In this document: positions 10,049-19,973 of the stretch, piece after piece
How the letters are laid out: each line of letters opens with the position of its first letter
How positions within the stretch are numbered: the first letter of the stretch is position 1
Assembly (NCBI GenBank): GCA_036504095.1
Contig: DASXVS010000048.1
Location: 62,001-126,000, forward strand
From: Armatimonadota bacterium
GTDB taxonomy: Bacteria > Armatimonadota > DTGP01 > JAKQQT01
Reading direction: 5' to 3'
Length of the DNA stretch: 64,000 nt
Position numbers and translations under genes: made by a program
Notes under the pieces: generated by a model
The model's input: only the letters and a program-made list of their open reading frames with translations
Databases searched by the model: none
What the model was told of the DNA's origin: nothing

Positions 10049-12181
10049 ATGAGAATCCTTATCCCCTGCCTGCTACTGACCATTGCGACGCCCTCCTTCA
10101 GGGCGTCCTCTGTGGATGGCTCCGTCGCCAATCCGCCGATTCCCGCGGTGCGCTTCACTGCTCCCCCGACTATTGACGGGACCCCGGACGAAGATTGCTG
10201 GAAGGATGCGCCGGTAGTAACCGGCTTCACGCACGATACCGGCCCCGCGTCCGTCGACACCGAAGTCCGCATGGGCTATGACGACCGTGCGATGTATTTC
10301 GCGTTCGTTTGCCACGACCCACAGCCCGGCTCCATACGCTCCGGCCAGAGAAAACGCAACGGCAACATGTCTACTGACGACACCGTTTCAGTGGGTATCG
10401 ATCCGAAGTTTGACAAGACGGGCGCCTACTGGTTCATCACTAACCCCGTGGGAACTCAGGCCGAGGATATCCCGGGCGGCTCAGCCAGCAAGGTGGAGTG
10501 GCGCGGCGACTGGAGCGCGGCGTCCAAGGTGACCGCCGAAGGGTGGACAGCGGAGATGGCGATCCCGTTCGCCATCCTGCGCTACCCACGCGGCCAGCGT
10601 GTGTTCGGGTTGATGTTCGCCAGGCACCTCTCGCGCCTGCTGGAGGGAAGCAACTGGCCGGTCAAGACGTTCTACTACGTGCATGACAACGAGGCCCGAT
10701 GGGACGGCCTCGACGCGCCGCGCATCCAGCGCAAGCCGCTGGTGATGCCGTACGTCCTCGCCGCGGGCGGAACCATAAAAAGCAGTGCCGGCGTGGACTT
10801 GAAGTATACCGCCGAAAACAACACCACCTCCCTGATTACAATCCGGCCGGATTTCGCGACCATCGAGGACGTCGTCAAAACCGTGGACTTCAGCTATAAC
10901 CCACAATACCTGGATGACCGCCGCCCGTTCTTTACGGAAGGCGGGGACATGTTCGGCAGCCATTTCGGGTTCTACTCGCGCAGCATCGGCCAGGTGGACG
11001 TGGGAGCGAAGTCGTTCGGGAAGGTAGGAAATACCGGATACGGGATTCTGGGGACGGAACGACGGAACGACGAACGCGACGGGATGCTGACAACAGAGTA
11101 TTCGTTCAACCAGTTCTCCAGCCTGTGGTTCCAGGCCGTTGGCTTTCACAAGGAAGCGTATCTCACCGGCAACGACAACCGGATGCCGCAGACGGAGAGT
11201 GGCCTGGCGACCGTGGACAACGGAGTGTTTCGGATCGGGGGGCATTACTGGCATCCGCTGGCGGTAAACGGGCTTTCGACGCAGTTTGACTACTACTCCA
11301 CCCGCACGACCGGCGACACCCGCGAAGGCGATCCCTTCCGGTACTCCGGCAACGCGGTCCGCGCGAGTTTCGACCGTTACACCGGTGACGGCCTGTTCGA
11401 GAGCCACGGTCTCTACGAGCAGGTGTCACCTGATTTCGATGGCAAATTGGCCTACATCCCGGAAGTGGGCTACCGCCGGGCGCACACGGAGATGGGCGAG
11501 AGCTGGCAGGTGAAGCGGGGGCCCCTGCTGCGCTGGAGCGCATACCTGTGGGCAAACCACACCATGTACTGGGACGGCGGCTCCTGGCACAGCGAGGGGT
11601 CTCCCAGCGTGGGGGCGCAGTTCCGGAACGATACAATGGTGAACCTCGGATTCGACTGGGGCAACCGCCACGATGCATCGACCCGACAGGAAGCCGCGTC
11701 TGCACCGTTTTACCGAGACCGGATCGTCAACCTGAATCTCGGGTGGAAGCAATCGGACATATACAAGCGGGGCAGCCTCTTCGGGCGCTCCGGCAGGCAG
11801 GCAGGCGGTCCGTATCACCTCCTGGCGTTCAGTCAGGGGTTCCGCGTCACGGAGAAGTTGTCCGGAAGCGCGGAGATCGTTCGCGTCCGGCTCTCCGGAA
11901 CACTGGTGCGGCTGAACACGACACGCGCGATTCTGAACGGTCTGTACGAGTTTTCAGACGAGCGGAGCCTGGCGGTCCGGTGCATCCTCGGTAACCAGAA
12001 ATACTCCTCCCGTGGGACTGCCAGCGATGACTTCAGCCCCTACGATTCCAGCCTGCGCAACGCCTTCATCGCCTATCGCCAGGAACTGCGTAAGGGTGCG
12101 GATATATTCGTGCTGGTGGGCGACCCTAACACGGTTGGGGTGCGTTCGCAGGTAGCGGTAAAGTACGTAAGGACGCTCTAG
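10049..12181 (+). CDS. CBM9-like / DUF5916-type outer-membrane protein
   Basis: A protein of about 710 residues. An N-terminal signal peptide (MRILIPCLLLTIATPSFRAS) is followed by a family 9 carbohydrate-binding-like domain, recognisable by IDGTPDEDCWKDAP and VRMGYDDRAMYFAF. The rest (from about residue 210) fits the DUF5916 region, predicted as an outer-membrane beta-barrel; it contains the conserved DDRRPFFTEGGDMF. The likely role is binding or passage of glycans at the cell surface. The frame is open from a GTG at 10016, but that codon lies in the hairpin stem at 10013-10043 and would put 11 residues before the signal peptide, so ATG 10049 is preferred. No Shine-Dalgarno is seen. Confidence 0.75.
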   Translation: MRILIPCLLLTIATPSFRASSVDGSVANPPIPAVRFTAPPTIDGTPDEDCWKDAPVVTGFTHDTGPASVDTEVRMGYDDRAMYFAFVCHDPQPGSIRSGQRKRNGNMSTDDTVSVGIDPKFDKTGAYWFITNPVGTQAEDIPGGSASKVEWRGDWSAASKVTAEGWTAEMAIPFAILRYPRGQRVFGLMFARHLSRLLEGSNWPVKTFYYVHDNEARWDGLDAPRIQRKPLVMPYVLAAGGTIKSSAGVDLKYTAENNTTSLITIRPDFATIEDVVKTVDFSYNPQYLDDRRPFFTEGGDMFGSHFGFYSRSIGQVDVGAKSFGKVGNTGYGILGTERRNDERDGMLTTEYSFNQFSSLWFQAVGFHKEAYLTGNDNRMPQTESGLATVDNGVFRIGGHYWHPLAVNGLSTQFDYYSTRTTGDTREGDPFRYSGNAVRASFDRYTGDGLFESHGLYEQVSPDFDGKLAYIPEVGYRRAHTEMGESWQVKRGPLLRWSAYLWANHTMYWDGGSWHSEGSPSVGAQFRNDTMVNLGFDWGNRHDASTRQEAASAPFYRDRIVNLNLGWKQSDIYKRGSLFGRSGRQAGGPYHLLAFSQGFRVTEKLSGSAEIVRVRLSGTLVRLNTTRAILNGLYEFSDERSLAVRCILGNQKYSSRGTASDDFSPYDSSLRNAFIAYRQELRKGADIFVLVGDPNTVGVRSQVAVKYVRTL

Positions 12182-12415
12182 TGCGTCATCCAGTGGACGA
12201 GTCTATGAGTCAACGTTCGCCACGCGTCGGCTCCCTCGTTCACCCATTGCCTTGATGCTTCACCAGAGGGAACCGAGGGCGGGAGTTATGGGCGTCGAAC
12301 CGCTTAACGCCGCAAACGCCGCCGGCAGGGTACTTGGTCGCCGTGCTGAGCGTCGGCTCCGCACGCCTCGTAGAGGGCGCGACTTCCCTCGTCTCCACCC
12401 GTACGCTCTTGTCGC

Positions 12416-13318
12416 TTACCCCTTGAACAGGTTGCGGAGGATGAAGCCGATGTTGGCGGGGCGCTCGGCGAGGCGGCGCACGAAATACGGGTACCACTCG
12501 GTGCCGTATGGCACATAGACGCGGACTTTGCAGCCTTCTGCGACCAGGCTGGCCTGCAGGTCGCGGCGTATACCGTAGAGCATCTGGAATTCCCACGGAG
12601 CGTCCGGGCGCTCGGCTGCCTTGCGCCTGATCGCGGAGATCATCTTCTCATCGTGTGTGGCGAATCCCGGGTGATTGCCCTTTTCGAGCAGGAGACGTGC
12701 CATCGCTACGTAATGCGCATCGACCTCCGGTTTCGTGGGGAATGCGACCGACGCCGGCTCGTCATACGCGCCTTTGCACAATCGCACGGAGATGCCGGCC
12801 GCGTTGAGCGCCTCGACATCGGCCTGGCTGCGCCGCTGATAGGCCTGGACCACGACGCCGATATTGGGATACTCGGCGTGGACAGAATTGACGAGGTCCA
12901 TCGTGGCGGTGGTCCAATCGGAGTCTTCCATATCGATGCGCACGAAGCGCCCGTTCGCGGCGGCGCATTGTGTAACCCTCCGGATGCCGTCCTCGGCCAT
13001 CGCGGGGTCGATGAACATCCCCAACTGCGACGGCTTGAGGGATAGGCCGCAGCGCACGTTTGCGGCGTTCAACGTTTCGAGGGCGTGCTCGAATTCGCAG
13101 ACCTCCGCGCGAGCGCGTTCGGCATCGGTGATGTGCTCACCGAGGTGCGACAGCGATGCAGTGATGCCGGCCTCATTGAGTTTCCGCACGGCAGCAACGG
13201 CTTGATCGAGGGTTGTTCCGGCCACGAAACGGGAGGCGAATCGCCATCCGCGCTTCTCGACCAGGTTCCGCATTGTGGGGCTATCCGCGAGCTTGAGGAG
13301 GATTGTTCGAGTGATCAT
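12416..13318 (-). CDS. Proline dehydrogenase (PRODH, single domain)
   Basis: FAD-dependent oxidation of proline to pyrroline-5-carboxylate. About 300 residues, the size of stand-alone PRODH with no fused P5C dehydrogenase. Recognisable motifs are SLKPSQLG, RIDMEDSDWT, VVQAYQRRS, VRLCKGAYDEP and the C-terminal FQMLYGIRRDLQ and VYVPYGTEWYPYFVRRLAERPAN, which bind FAD and proline. The frame is open up to 13417, but the family starts near MITRTILLKLADSP, so the ATG at 13318 is chosen; an ATG at 13336 is an alternative. The upstream extension would overlap the terminator-like hairpin. P5C dehydrogenase is not in the window. Confidence 0.9.
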   Translation of the reverse strand: MITRTILLKLADSPTMRNLVEKRGWRFASRFVAGTTLDQAVAAVRKLNEAGITASLSHLGEHITDAERARAEVCEFEHALETLNAANVRCGLSLKPSQLGMFIDPAMAEDGIRRVTQCAAANGRFVRIDMEDSDWTTATMDLVNSVHAEYPNIGVVVQAYQRRSQADVEALNAAGISVRLCKGAYDEPASVAFPTKPEVDAHYVAMARLLLEKGNHPGFATHDEKMISAIRRKAAERPDAPWEFQMLYGIRRDLQASLVAEGCKVRVYVPYGTEWYPYFVRRLAERPANIGFILRNLFKG

Positions 13319-13368
13319 AAGGTGTGTCCGATTCATTATAGCGGCACAACATCGGCGCACAAAACCCC

Positions 13369-13412
13369 GGGAAGCGAGAAAACGTCCATTCGTGGACATC
13401 CCCTCGCTTCCC
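13369..13412 (-). terminator. Two-stage hairpin between the GH42-like gene and proline dehydrogenase
   Basis: Outer arms 13369-13378 (GGGAAGCGAG) and 13403-13412 are perfect over 10 bp. Inner arms 13384-13388 (GTCCA) and 13393-13397 (TGGAC) enclose TTCG on the plus strand. It follows the stop of the minus-strand gene at 13433 and is followed on that strand by a GGGGTTTTG tract, so it is a likely terminator for that gene. Confidence 0.6.
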
Positions 13413-13432
13413 GTCAAGCGGTTTCTCCACCG

Positions 13433-15646
13433 CTACCAGCGCACGGCGACCTTAACCCCTTCCGGCGAATTGGGGAATGCAACCCACATCGGTCCACCGG
13501 GGCCGTGCGTAACGAGCAGCGCCTCAACCGGGAGGCCGTGCGTAACGAGCAGCGCCTCAACCGGGAGGCCGTTCGATCCCGTGGCGACGGCCTTCGCCCC
13601 GGCGGGGACCTGGAGCCATATTTCATTGCGAACGTTGGCGGGGCCGACGGCAGTGAACGTCATCTCGCCATCCGCCACCTTCAGACCTCGAATGGCGGAC
13701 GCGGAGGCCAACACGCCGGGCTTGTCTCCGACCCGGGCAAGGTCCAGTAACAAGAACCGGCTGCCAGGCTTGAATGACGGGTCTGTCATCGTTCTGGGGC
13801 TCCCGCCCAGCAGGTTCAAGAATCGGCCCGTCAGTTTCAGGGCATCCGCCGAAACCGATTCGTCCATCACCGCGCCCAGCACGTAAGGTCCGCGCCGCAG
13901 CCAGATGGCATTGCTCGGGTTATCCGGTAGTCCAGCCTTGCCGAGCGCCGTCGAATTGATCGTCAGGTACTGCGCGAGAGCCCCCTTTCCCTGCTCCGCA
14001 ACGTCCCGCGCCTCCAATGCAGTTCGGATCACCCAACCCTTACCGGCCTGAACGGTGGCGTCCGCCACCGACGCGTCCTTCGGCAGTCCCAGGCGTGTCA
14101 TCAGGTCCGCTTCCGGTGAATCGAACGCGTTCGGCGCCGTATTCCACCACTCACGCATCTTACTGAACGCATCCGGGTTGCCACACACCACAAGCACGCC
14201 GCCTGCCTTTACCCACTTCACCAGCGCGTCGTGCGGTTGGGGCGACATTGGCTTCTGTCCGTCGTAAGACAGGTACAGGACTTTGTACGGCTTGAGGTAA
14301 TCCTTCAGGGTCGCGTTTTCGAGCTGGACCGGTTCCGCGGCGATTCCGCGCTTCAACAGCGGCATCAGCATGCCGTAAACGTGGCTCAGGTCGCCGCCCG
14401 GGTCGTTCGGACCGCCGCGATGGAACATCAGCGTGTCCGAGACCAGAACGCCTACACCGTGCGCGGCGGCATGCCACTCAACATTCTTCTGGTCCATATT
14501 CTTCAGCGTCTCAAATAGAGTCATCAATTCGGTCGCATAGGCGGCCGGGATGCCTTCCTTGACAACCGGCTCGCCCGGCTTCCGCTGCTTCATGTCCACG
14601 GTGGGGTACTTGCCGTGGAACACGCGCTGCGGCCACGGCACAACCTCGAAATGGGTGACGTCCGGCCACAAGAGGGAGGCAACGAGTGTTTGCTCGTAGT
14701 TGTACCTGTAATCCTCCCAGGAATGGTCCGGCCAGTCCTCGATGGGATCTGCGAGGAAGATCATCCGGCGCCCGGTCGCGCGGGCAAGGTTGTGCATCGA
14801 CCCGTATTCGAAGAACGCCGTTTCGAAGGTGCGCTCCTTATGGACTGCGTTGTACCAGTTGGGTGTGCGGGCTGTTCCGGTCCAGACTTGGGCGATATAC
14901 CCGTCGCATCCCGGCAGCGTGGCGAGGCTGGATTCGGGACTGACGATTCCCCAAGACGCATAGTTGAGCATGCTGTGGGTTGGCACGTAGCACCTGACGG
15001 TACGGCCGATCTTCTTGCTGTATTCCTTCACGAACGCGAACACCTGCCCCAGGGCCCGCTTATAGAGGTAGTACTTCAGTTGTCCGGAACGATAGCGCGC
15101 CTCGGGGGAAGAGTCCTCGGCCTGCCAGTCCTCGCCATAGTACGCCTTCCACTCGCGCTTGAACGCCGGCGCGTATCCGCCGCGCACCCAGAACTCGGGT
15201 TCCTCCAGGTAGATGGCCGTGGCGCCGGCGTCGATCGCCCGCTGAACACCCACGCAGAGGAAGCGGCCGTACGGCTCTTCAGGTACCATGTAGTACACAT
15301 CCCCGCCGTGGCTGATCTTCGTCCCGCCGGCTTCCTCCTGCGCGGCGTCCTCGTGGTTCTTGCCGTCGAATCGCCCGTAGAGGTAGTCCTGGTAGGAGCC
15401 CCACGCCACTCCTGTCATGACCTGCGGAATATAACCCTTGTCGGTCCACGTTTTGAGTCGATCCGGCAGGCTGGGGTCGATGCCGTACACCATCGCTACA
15501 TCCGACTGGATGTCGATGCCCGGGTTCCAGGCATCGCCGGTCTGGAATGAGGTACGTTCCTTAGCGCGCTCCTTGTCATCCGCCGCCGGAGCGGGGATTG
15601 CCAGGGCGACCATTACTACTGCGAGTATCAGCAATCGGAATTCCAT
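13433..15646 (-). CDS. Secreted glycoside-hydrolase-like protein (beta-galactosidase GH42-like layout)
   Basis: A 737-residue exported protein with a signal peptide at residues 1-22. The N-terminal half looks like a TIM-barrel glycosidase: IYLEEPEFWVRGGY carries an acidic pair at a position where retaining glycosidases keep a catalytic Glu. The middle (VLYLSYDGQKPMSPQPHDAL, VLVVCGNPDAF) resembles the glutaminase-like trimerisation domain that follows the barrel in GH42 enzymes. A beta-rich domain ends the protein. Substrate is unknown; the neighbouring gene is a rhamnosidase, so a plant or pectic glycan is plausible. AAGGAT lies before the ATG at 15646. A 33-bp tandem duplication sits near the C-terminus (13501-13566). 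Confidence 0.55.
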   Translation of the reverse strand: MEFRLLILAVVMVALAIPAPAADDKERAKERTSFQTGDAWNPGIDIQSDVAMVYGIDPSLPDRLKTWTDKGYIPQVMTGVAWGSYQDYLYGRFDGKNHEDAAQEEAGGTKISHGGDVYYMVPEEPYGRFLCVGVQRAIDAGATAIYLEEPEFWVRGGYAPAFKREWKAYYGEDWQAEDSSPEARYRSGQLKYYLYKRALGQVFAFVKEYSKKIGRTVRCYVPTHSMLNYASWGIVSPESSLATLPGCDGYIAQVWTGTARTPNWYNAVHKERTFETAFFEYGSMHNLARATGRRMIFLADPIEDWPDHSWEDYRYNYEQTLVASLLWPDVTHFEVVPWPQRVFHGKYPTVDMKQRKPGEPVVKEGIPAAYATELMTLFETLKNMDQKNVEWHAAAHGVGVLVSDTLMFHRGGPNDPGGDLSHVYGMLMPLLKRGIAAEPVQLENATLKDYLKPYKVLYLSYDGQKPMSPQPHDALVKWVKAGGVLVVCGNPDAFSKMREWWNTAPNAFDSPEADLMTRLGLPKDASVADATVQAGKGWVIRTALEARDVAEQGKGALAQYLTINSTALGKAGLPDNPSNAIWLRRGPYVLGAVMDESVSADALKLTGRFLNLLGGSPRTMTDPSFKPGSRFLLLDLARVGDKPGVLASASAIRGLKVADGEMTFTAVGPANVRNEIWLQVPAGAKAVATGSNGLPVEALLVTHGLPVEALLVTHGPGGPMWVAFPNSPEGVKVAVRW
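13501..13566. repeat. 33-bp in-frame tandem duplication inside the GH42-like gene
   Basis: Bases 13501-13533 and 13534-13566 are identical. In the minus-strand protein they encode two copies of GLPVEALLVTH, 11 residues each, near the C-terminus. The frame is kept. The lack of any base difference suggests a recent slippage event. Confidence 0.9.
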
Positions 15647-15675
15647 TGGTTTTCATCCTTATCAGCGACGGGGTT

Positions 15676-17928
15676 TCATCCCCCGGAGCCTCGCACATCC
15701 ATCCGCACCCCTTCCGGCCCCTTAGCGTCTACCTTCAGGCCGGACGGTACCTTGGTCCAGGAAACGCTCACCGGTCCACGGGGGGTGATAACCGTTCCCT
15801 TCGCCCAGGACAGCGGTCCCGGCTGCGGATCCACACGGATCGCCGCAAAGCCCGGTTCGGCGGGCTGGACACCGAGGATCTCGGCCATGAACTCGTAGAT
15901 CGGCACACTGCCCCAGGCATGGCAGTCGGAACGGCCGTTAACCGGGTCCTCCGGCCACGTTGTCACGTGCAGGTCCACAAGGTCCAGCCACCCCTGGAAC
16001 AGCGGGAAGGCGCGCTCGTACATTCCGGTCTGCCGGAGCGCCCGGAACAGGTAGAACTGCATCGCCCAGTTCATCTGCGCCATGCTGTGATCGCCCAGCG
16101 TTCGCTCCATCAGCGCGGCAGCCTTCCGTCCGGTCGATGCCCCACTCAACACCGCCCACACCTGCGGGTGCATGGCATAAGTATCGTGGTCGGGCCCATC
16201 CTTGTACACACCCTTTGCGGAATCCCAGCAGTGCGCGTTCACGGCCTGGTTCACGACCCTTGCGCGTTGATGGTATTCCTCGGCGCGCGACGGGTATCCT
16301 GCCGGCTCCGACAACTCCGCGGCTAGGTTCAGGGAGGCCGCGTACATCAGGCTGAACACGCTACTGGGAGCGTCCGGGGCTGGTGGCGGGCAGCCACCGT
16401 TCCAGCCCTTCACCCAGTCAAAATATGGCCAATACCCGAAGCCGCCCACGAGGCCGTCCGGAGTCAGCTTGCGGTCGAACCAGTCGAGAACGCTGTCTAC
16501 CGTGCTGCGATAGCGCCGGGGCAGCGCAGGATCGCCGAACAGCCGCCAGTGATCGTGCAGCATCAGGATCCAGTGGAGCGAGAAGCCGGGGATGATCTGC
16601 GGGTAGACACAGGGCGTGCGGCTCTGCAGGAGGCCCGACGGGTGCCACGAGCAATGGTAGTCGTGGATCGCCTTGCGCATCAGTCGGTCGTCCGCGCTCA
16701 AATATGACGAGTACAGCGCCTCGAGGCGCGTGTCCATCGCATACTGGAGTTGCTCGTAGTACGGGCAGTCTACATAAGTCTCCTGCATGCACCGACGAAC
16801 CGTGCGGATGCTGATGTCCCAGAGCGGTTGGTACCGAGGTTCGGAGGACTCGAACGTAGATTTCACGTCCAGCGGGTAACCTGTCTCGATGTAGCTCAGC
16901 GAGTCCAGGGTCATTGGATCGTCGCCGGTGACGACTTTGATGCGGATAAACCGGAACGTTCGGAACCAGAACGGTTGATAGGTCTCCACGCCGCCGTTCG
17001 GGGAATACTGGTCCCACTGCCCGAAGATGCCGCGGCCCTCGGGATTGTCGCGGATGCCCTTCTTGATCCACGCCTTTCCCTCTTCGCCTTCGCCATACGC
17101 TTCGGCGTAGACCAGCTTGATCTTCGAGCCCTTTCCGCCCGAAACGCGAAGCGTCGGATAGGCTGTGGTCAGCTCGCGGGCATCCAGGTCCCGCGTCCAG
17201 GTGGTGTGCGGGGGAACCGTTACCGGACCGTTCAGCACATCAAACGTGTGCTTCGTTTCGAACATGGGCGGTATCGTGCGGGGTGTGAGGCTCCAGGGGC
17301 CCGAGAACTCATAGTTCAGGGTCTGCTCCGGGGTCAGGCCGTCCCAGAACTGTACCGCGGGCTTCCACGCGGAATCATCGTATTCCGGCGTTTGCCAACC
17401 GTGCGGGCTCAGTGCCCCATCGACAGACTCCGTCTCGCCAAGAAGCTGCGAGCCCTCGTTGAAGTGGAACGTGACGGAGGTGTCCGCTCCGGCCCTCCAT
17501 TTCTGGTCGGTGTCGATGCATTCGCCGCCCTCAACGGTCCCCTGGAGCAGGAAGCCGCCTGAGGCCGTTCGCGTAACCGATGAGATACCGATCGTGTTGA
17601 AGTGAGGCGGTTCGGCCGGCCGAAAATGCAGCACGCGCGCGGCGAGAACGTTGCGCCCCGGCTTCAGCCTGTCGCTGAGGTCCACCGTCTCGTAGTGCTT
17701 GCGCCACGCGTCACCCTTGCACGGCCCGATCGAAACACGTTCGCCGTTCAGGAACAACTGATACCGGCTGTCCGCGGTCACATGGATGACCAACTTCGCG
17801 CCGGAGCCGGCTTGAAAGGCCCGGCGAAAGAGCCGAAACTCGTGTTCCACGGGCGTCGTTCGCGGGATGCCCTCGTCCCATATCCATCTGGCCGTCCATT
17901 TTGCGGGAACTGCAAGCGTGTCCGTCAT
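15676..17928 (-). CDS. Alpha-L-rhamnosidase (GH78-type)
   Basis: Removes alpha-L-rhamnose from plant glycosides or rhamnogalacturonan. About 750 residues. The N-terminal region (KWTARWIWDEG, HVTADSRYQLFLNGERVS) is the beta-sandwich typical of GH78. The (alpha/alpha)6 catalytic domain begins near YVDCPYYEQLQYAMDTRLEAL, the family signature containing catalytic acidic residues, and continues with FGYWPYFDWVKGW. A C-terminal beta-sandwich ends the protein (VDPQPGPLSWAKGTV). GGAGGC lies six bases before the ATG at 17928, so the ten extra residues upstream are rejected. No signal peptide is seen, so it may act on imported oligosaccharides. It lies 29 bases upstream of the GH42-like gene, probably in one operon. 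Confidence 0.88.
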   Translation of the reverse strand: MTDTLAVPAKWTARWIWDEGIPRTTPVEHEFRLFRRAFQAGSGAKLVIHVTADSRYQLFLNGERVSIGPCKGDAWRKHYETVDLSDRLKPGRNVLAARVLHFRPAEPPHFNTIGISSVTRTASGGFLLQGTVEGGECIDTDQKWRAGADTSVTFHFNEGSQLLGETESVDGALSPHGWQTPEYDDSAWKPAVQFWDGLTPEQTLNYEFSGPWSLTPRTIPPMFETKHTFDVLNGPVTVPPHTTWTRDLDARELTTAYPTLRVSGGKGSKIKLVYAEAYGEGEEGKAWIKKGIRDNPEGRGIFGQWDQYSPNGGVETYQPFWFRTFRFIRIKVVTGDDPMTLDSLSYIETGYPLDVKSTFESSEPRYQPLWDISIRTVRRCMQETYVDCPYYEQLQYAMDTRLEALYSSYLSADDRLMRKAIHDYHCSWHPSGLLQSRTPCVYPQIIPGFSLHWILMLHDHWRLFGDPALPRRYRSTVDSVLDWFDRKLTPDGLVGGFGYWPYFDWVKGWNGGCPPPAPDAPSSVFSLMYAASLNLAAELSEPAGYPSRAEEYHQRARVVNQAVNAHCWDSAKGVYKDGPDHDTYAMHPQVWAVLSGASTGRKAAALMERTLGDHSMAQMNWAMQFYLFRALRQTGMYERAFPLFQGWLDLVDLHVTTWPEDPVNGRSDCHAWGSVPIYEFMAEILGVQPAEPGFAAIRVDPQPGPLSWAKGTVITPRGPVSVSWTKVPSGLKVDAKGPEGVRMDVRGSGG

Positions 17929-18110
17929 AATGCCTCCGAAGAAAGGAATTGCCGCCAAGTCACGTCATTGTAAGCGCGAGCAATGCCTCAAGGTCGAACG
18001 CCGATGGGGGTCGCGTGCTACCATTGCTGGAGAACACGATCCTGTGCAGAACCATTCAGGCTCCCGGGTACTTGCGACGGAGCCGGACACTCGATATTCC
18101 GGAGATAATC

Positions 18111-19901
18111 ATGCCAGACACACCTCCCTCCTGGGACCTCTCGGCCCTCTTTGACAGCATCGCCGATCCGCGCATCGAAGAGGCGCTCGTCAAGCAGAAA
18201 CAGCGCTCCCAGGACTTCGCCGCACGATACGCCGGCCAAATCGCCAGCCCAACACTCACCGCGCAGATCCTGTTCGATGCCATCGCCGAATACGAAAACA
18301 TTGAGCAGGAAATGAGCAAGCCGGCTGTCTATGCGGGCCTGCTGTTCGCCGCGGACACCTCCAACGCCGAGAACGCGGCATTCCGGCAGAAGATGATGGA
18401 GCGCTGCACGGACATCAGCGTTAACCTGCTCTTCTTCGACCTGGAGATCATGGCGGTGTGCGAAGAACATATGGCTGCCCTCCTCGCGGATCCGGCAATG
18501 GCCCATTACGCGCATCACGTGAAAGCTCTGCGTCTCTCGCGAGAGCATGTCCTGCCGGAACCGGAAGAGCGGATACTGGAGGAGAAGGCAAACACCGCCG
18601 AGCGCGCCTGGGTGCGGTTCTTCGACGAGACTGTCGCGTCCATCGTATTTGAGATGAGACTCAACGGTGGGACACAGCAGCTTACCGAGCCGGAAATCCT
18701 CAACAAACTGCGCGATCCCGATCGGGAAGTCCGCCGCGCCGCCGCGGAGGGACTGACGAAGGGCCTCGCGACACAGAGCCGCCCGCTGACGTTCGTGATG
18801 AACACCCTGCTTCAGGACAAGGCCGTTGAGGACCGCCTTCGCGGCTATTCCGATCCGGCTGAGAGCCGGCACATCTCCAATGAACTGGACGCCGAGACCG
18901 TGAATATCGTGATCGAGGCGTCCCAGCGCAACTACCCGCTGGTGGAGCGCTACTACAACCTCAAGCGCCGGATTCTGGGGTACGACACCCTGACACATTA
19001 CGACCGGTACGCCCCGCTCTTCGAAACCAAAGAATCCGTTTCGTTCGCGGAAGCCCGGCGGATCATCCTGGATGCCTTCGGCAAGTTCAGCCCCACCATG
19101 CGAGACACCGCCGACGAGTTTTTCCAGAAGAACTGGATCGACGCCGAACCGCGCAAGGGCAAACGCGGCGGCGCGTTCTGTTCGTACGTATCACCGGACC
19201 TGCATCCGTTCGTCTTCCAGAGTTACATGAATCAGTTGGACGATGTGATGACCCTTGGCCATGAACTCGGTCACGGCGTCCACGCGTCTCTCAGCCGGCC
19301 GCTCGGCTATTTTGGCATGCACGGAACGCTGCCTATCGCGGAACTCGCCAGCACGTTTGGCGAGATGCTGGTCTTCGAGAAACTCCTCGAATCCGCGGAC
19401 ACGGCCGACCAACTCGCTCTCTATGCCAACAAGATTGAGGGGATCTTCGCCACCATTTTCCGCCAGGCAGCCATGTACCTCTTCGAACGCGACATTCACA
19501 CGGCACGCCGCGAACAAGGCGAATTGACCTGCGAAGCTATCGGGGAATTCTGGCAGAAGCACCAGCAGGCCATGTTCGGCGACAGCGTCGAACTCGGTGA
19601 AGAACACAAATCCTGGTGGCAATACGTCAGCCACTTCATCCACACGCCGTTCTATGTCTATGCCTACACCTTCGGCGAATTGCTGGTCCTCGCCCTTTAC
19701 GCTCAGTCGAAGAAGGAAGGGGCGGCCTTCGAGCCCAAGTATGTCGATCTGCTCAAAGCCGGCGGGAGCCTCACGCCGCAGGACCTCATGGCCAAGGTTG
19801 GCATCAACCTGAAAGACCCCGCCTTCTGGCAAGGCGGCATGGACGTTCTGGAGGGCTTTATCGCCCGCTTTGAGACGATTCACGACCAGTGGCGCGAGTG
19901 A
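18111..19901 (+). CDS. pepF: Oligoendopeptidase F (M3B family zinc peptidase)
   Basis: Cytoplasmic zinc endopeptidase acting on short peptides. About 596 residues, the usual size. The zinc site HELGH is at residues 384-388, inside MTLGHELGHGVHASLSR, with the third ligand in the following STFGEMLVFE segment. AGYLFAAD-like and YRYAPLFETKE-like segments fit the M3B family. The frame is open from 17949, but GGAG eight bases before the ATG at 18111 and the family N-terminus (PSWDLSALF) support that start. It is divergent from the rhamnosidase. Confidence 0.95.
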   Translation: MPDTPPSWDLSALFDSIADPRIEEALVKQKQRSQDFAARYAGQIASPTLTAQILFDAIAEYENIEQEMSKPAVYAGLLFAADTSNAENAAFRQKMMERCTDISVNLLFFDLEIMAVCEEHMAALLADPAMAHYAHHVKALRLSREHVLPEPEERILEEKANTAERAWVRFFDETVASIVFEMRLNGGTQQLTEPEILNKLRDPDREVRRAAAEGLTKGLATQSRPLTFVMNTLLQDKAVEDRLRGYSDPAESRHISNELDAETVNIVIEASQRNYPLVERYYNLKRRILGYDTLTHYDRYAPLFETKESVSFAEARRIILDAFGKFSPTMRDTADEFFQKNWIDAEPRKGKRGGAFCSYVSPDLHPFVFQSYMNQLDDVMTLGHELGHGVHASLSRPLGYFGMHGTLPIAELASTFGEMLVFEKLLESADTADQLALYANKIEGIFATIFRQAAMYLFERDIHTARREQGELTCEAIGEFWQKHQQAMFGDSVELGEEHKSWWQYVSHFIHTPFYVYAYTFGELLVLALYAQSKKEGAAFEPKYVDLLKAGGSLTPQDLMAKVGINLKDPAFWQGGMDVLEGFIARFETIHDQWRE

Positions 19902-19973
19902 TCGCCCCCGAGGGCCGGCAAGCACGCCACTGATCTTCGCCTGTTGAAGCAATTAGGTTCGGAGGAAACCGCC

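Noticed and set aside
13085-13886. Plus-strand frames of 203-221 codons near 13.1-13.9 kb
   Set aside because: Antisense to proline dehydrogenase and the GH42-like gene; they include repeats only because the 33-bp duplication is read on the other strand.
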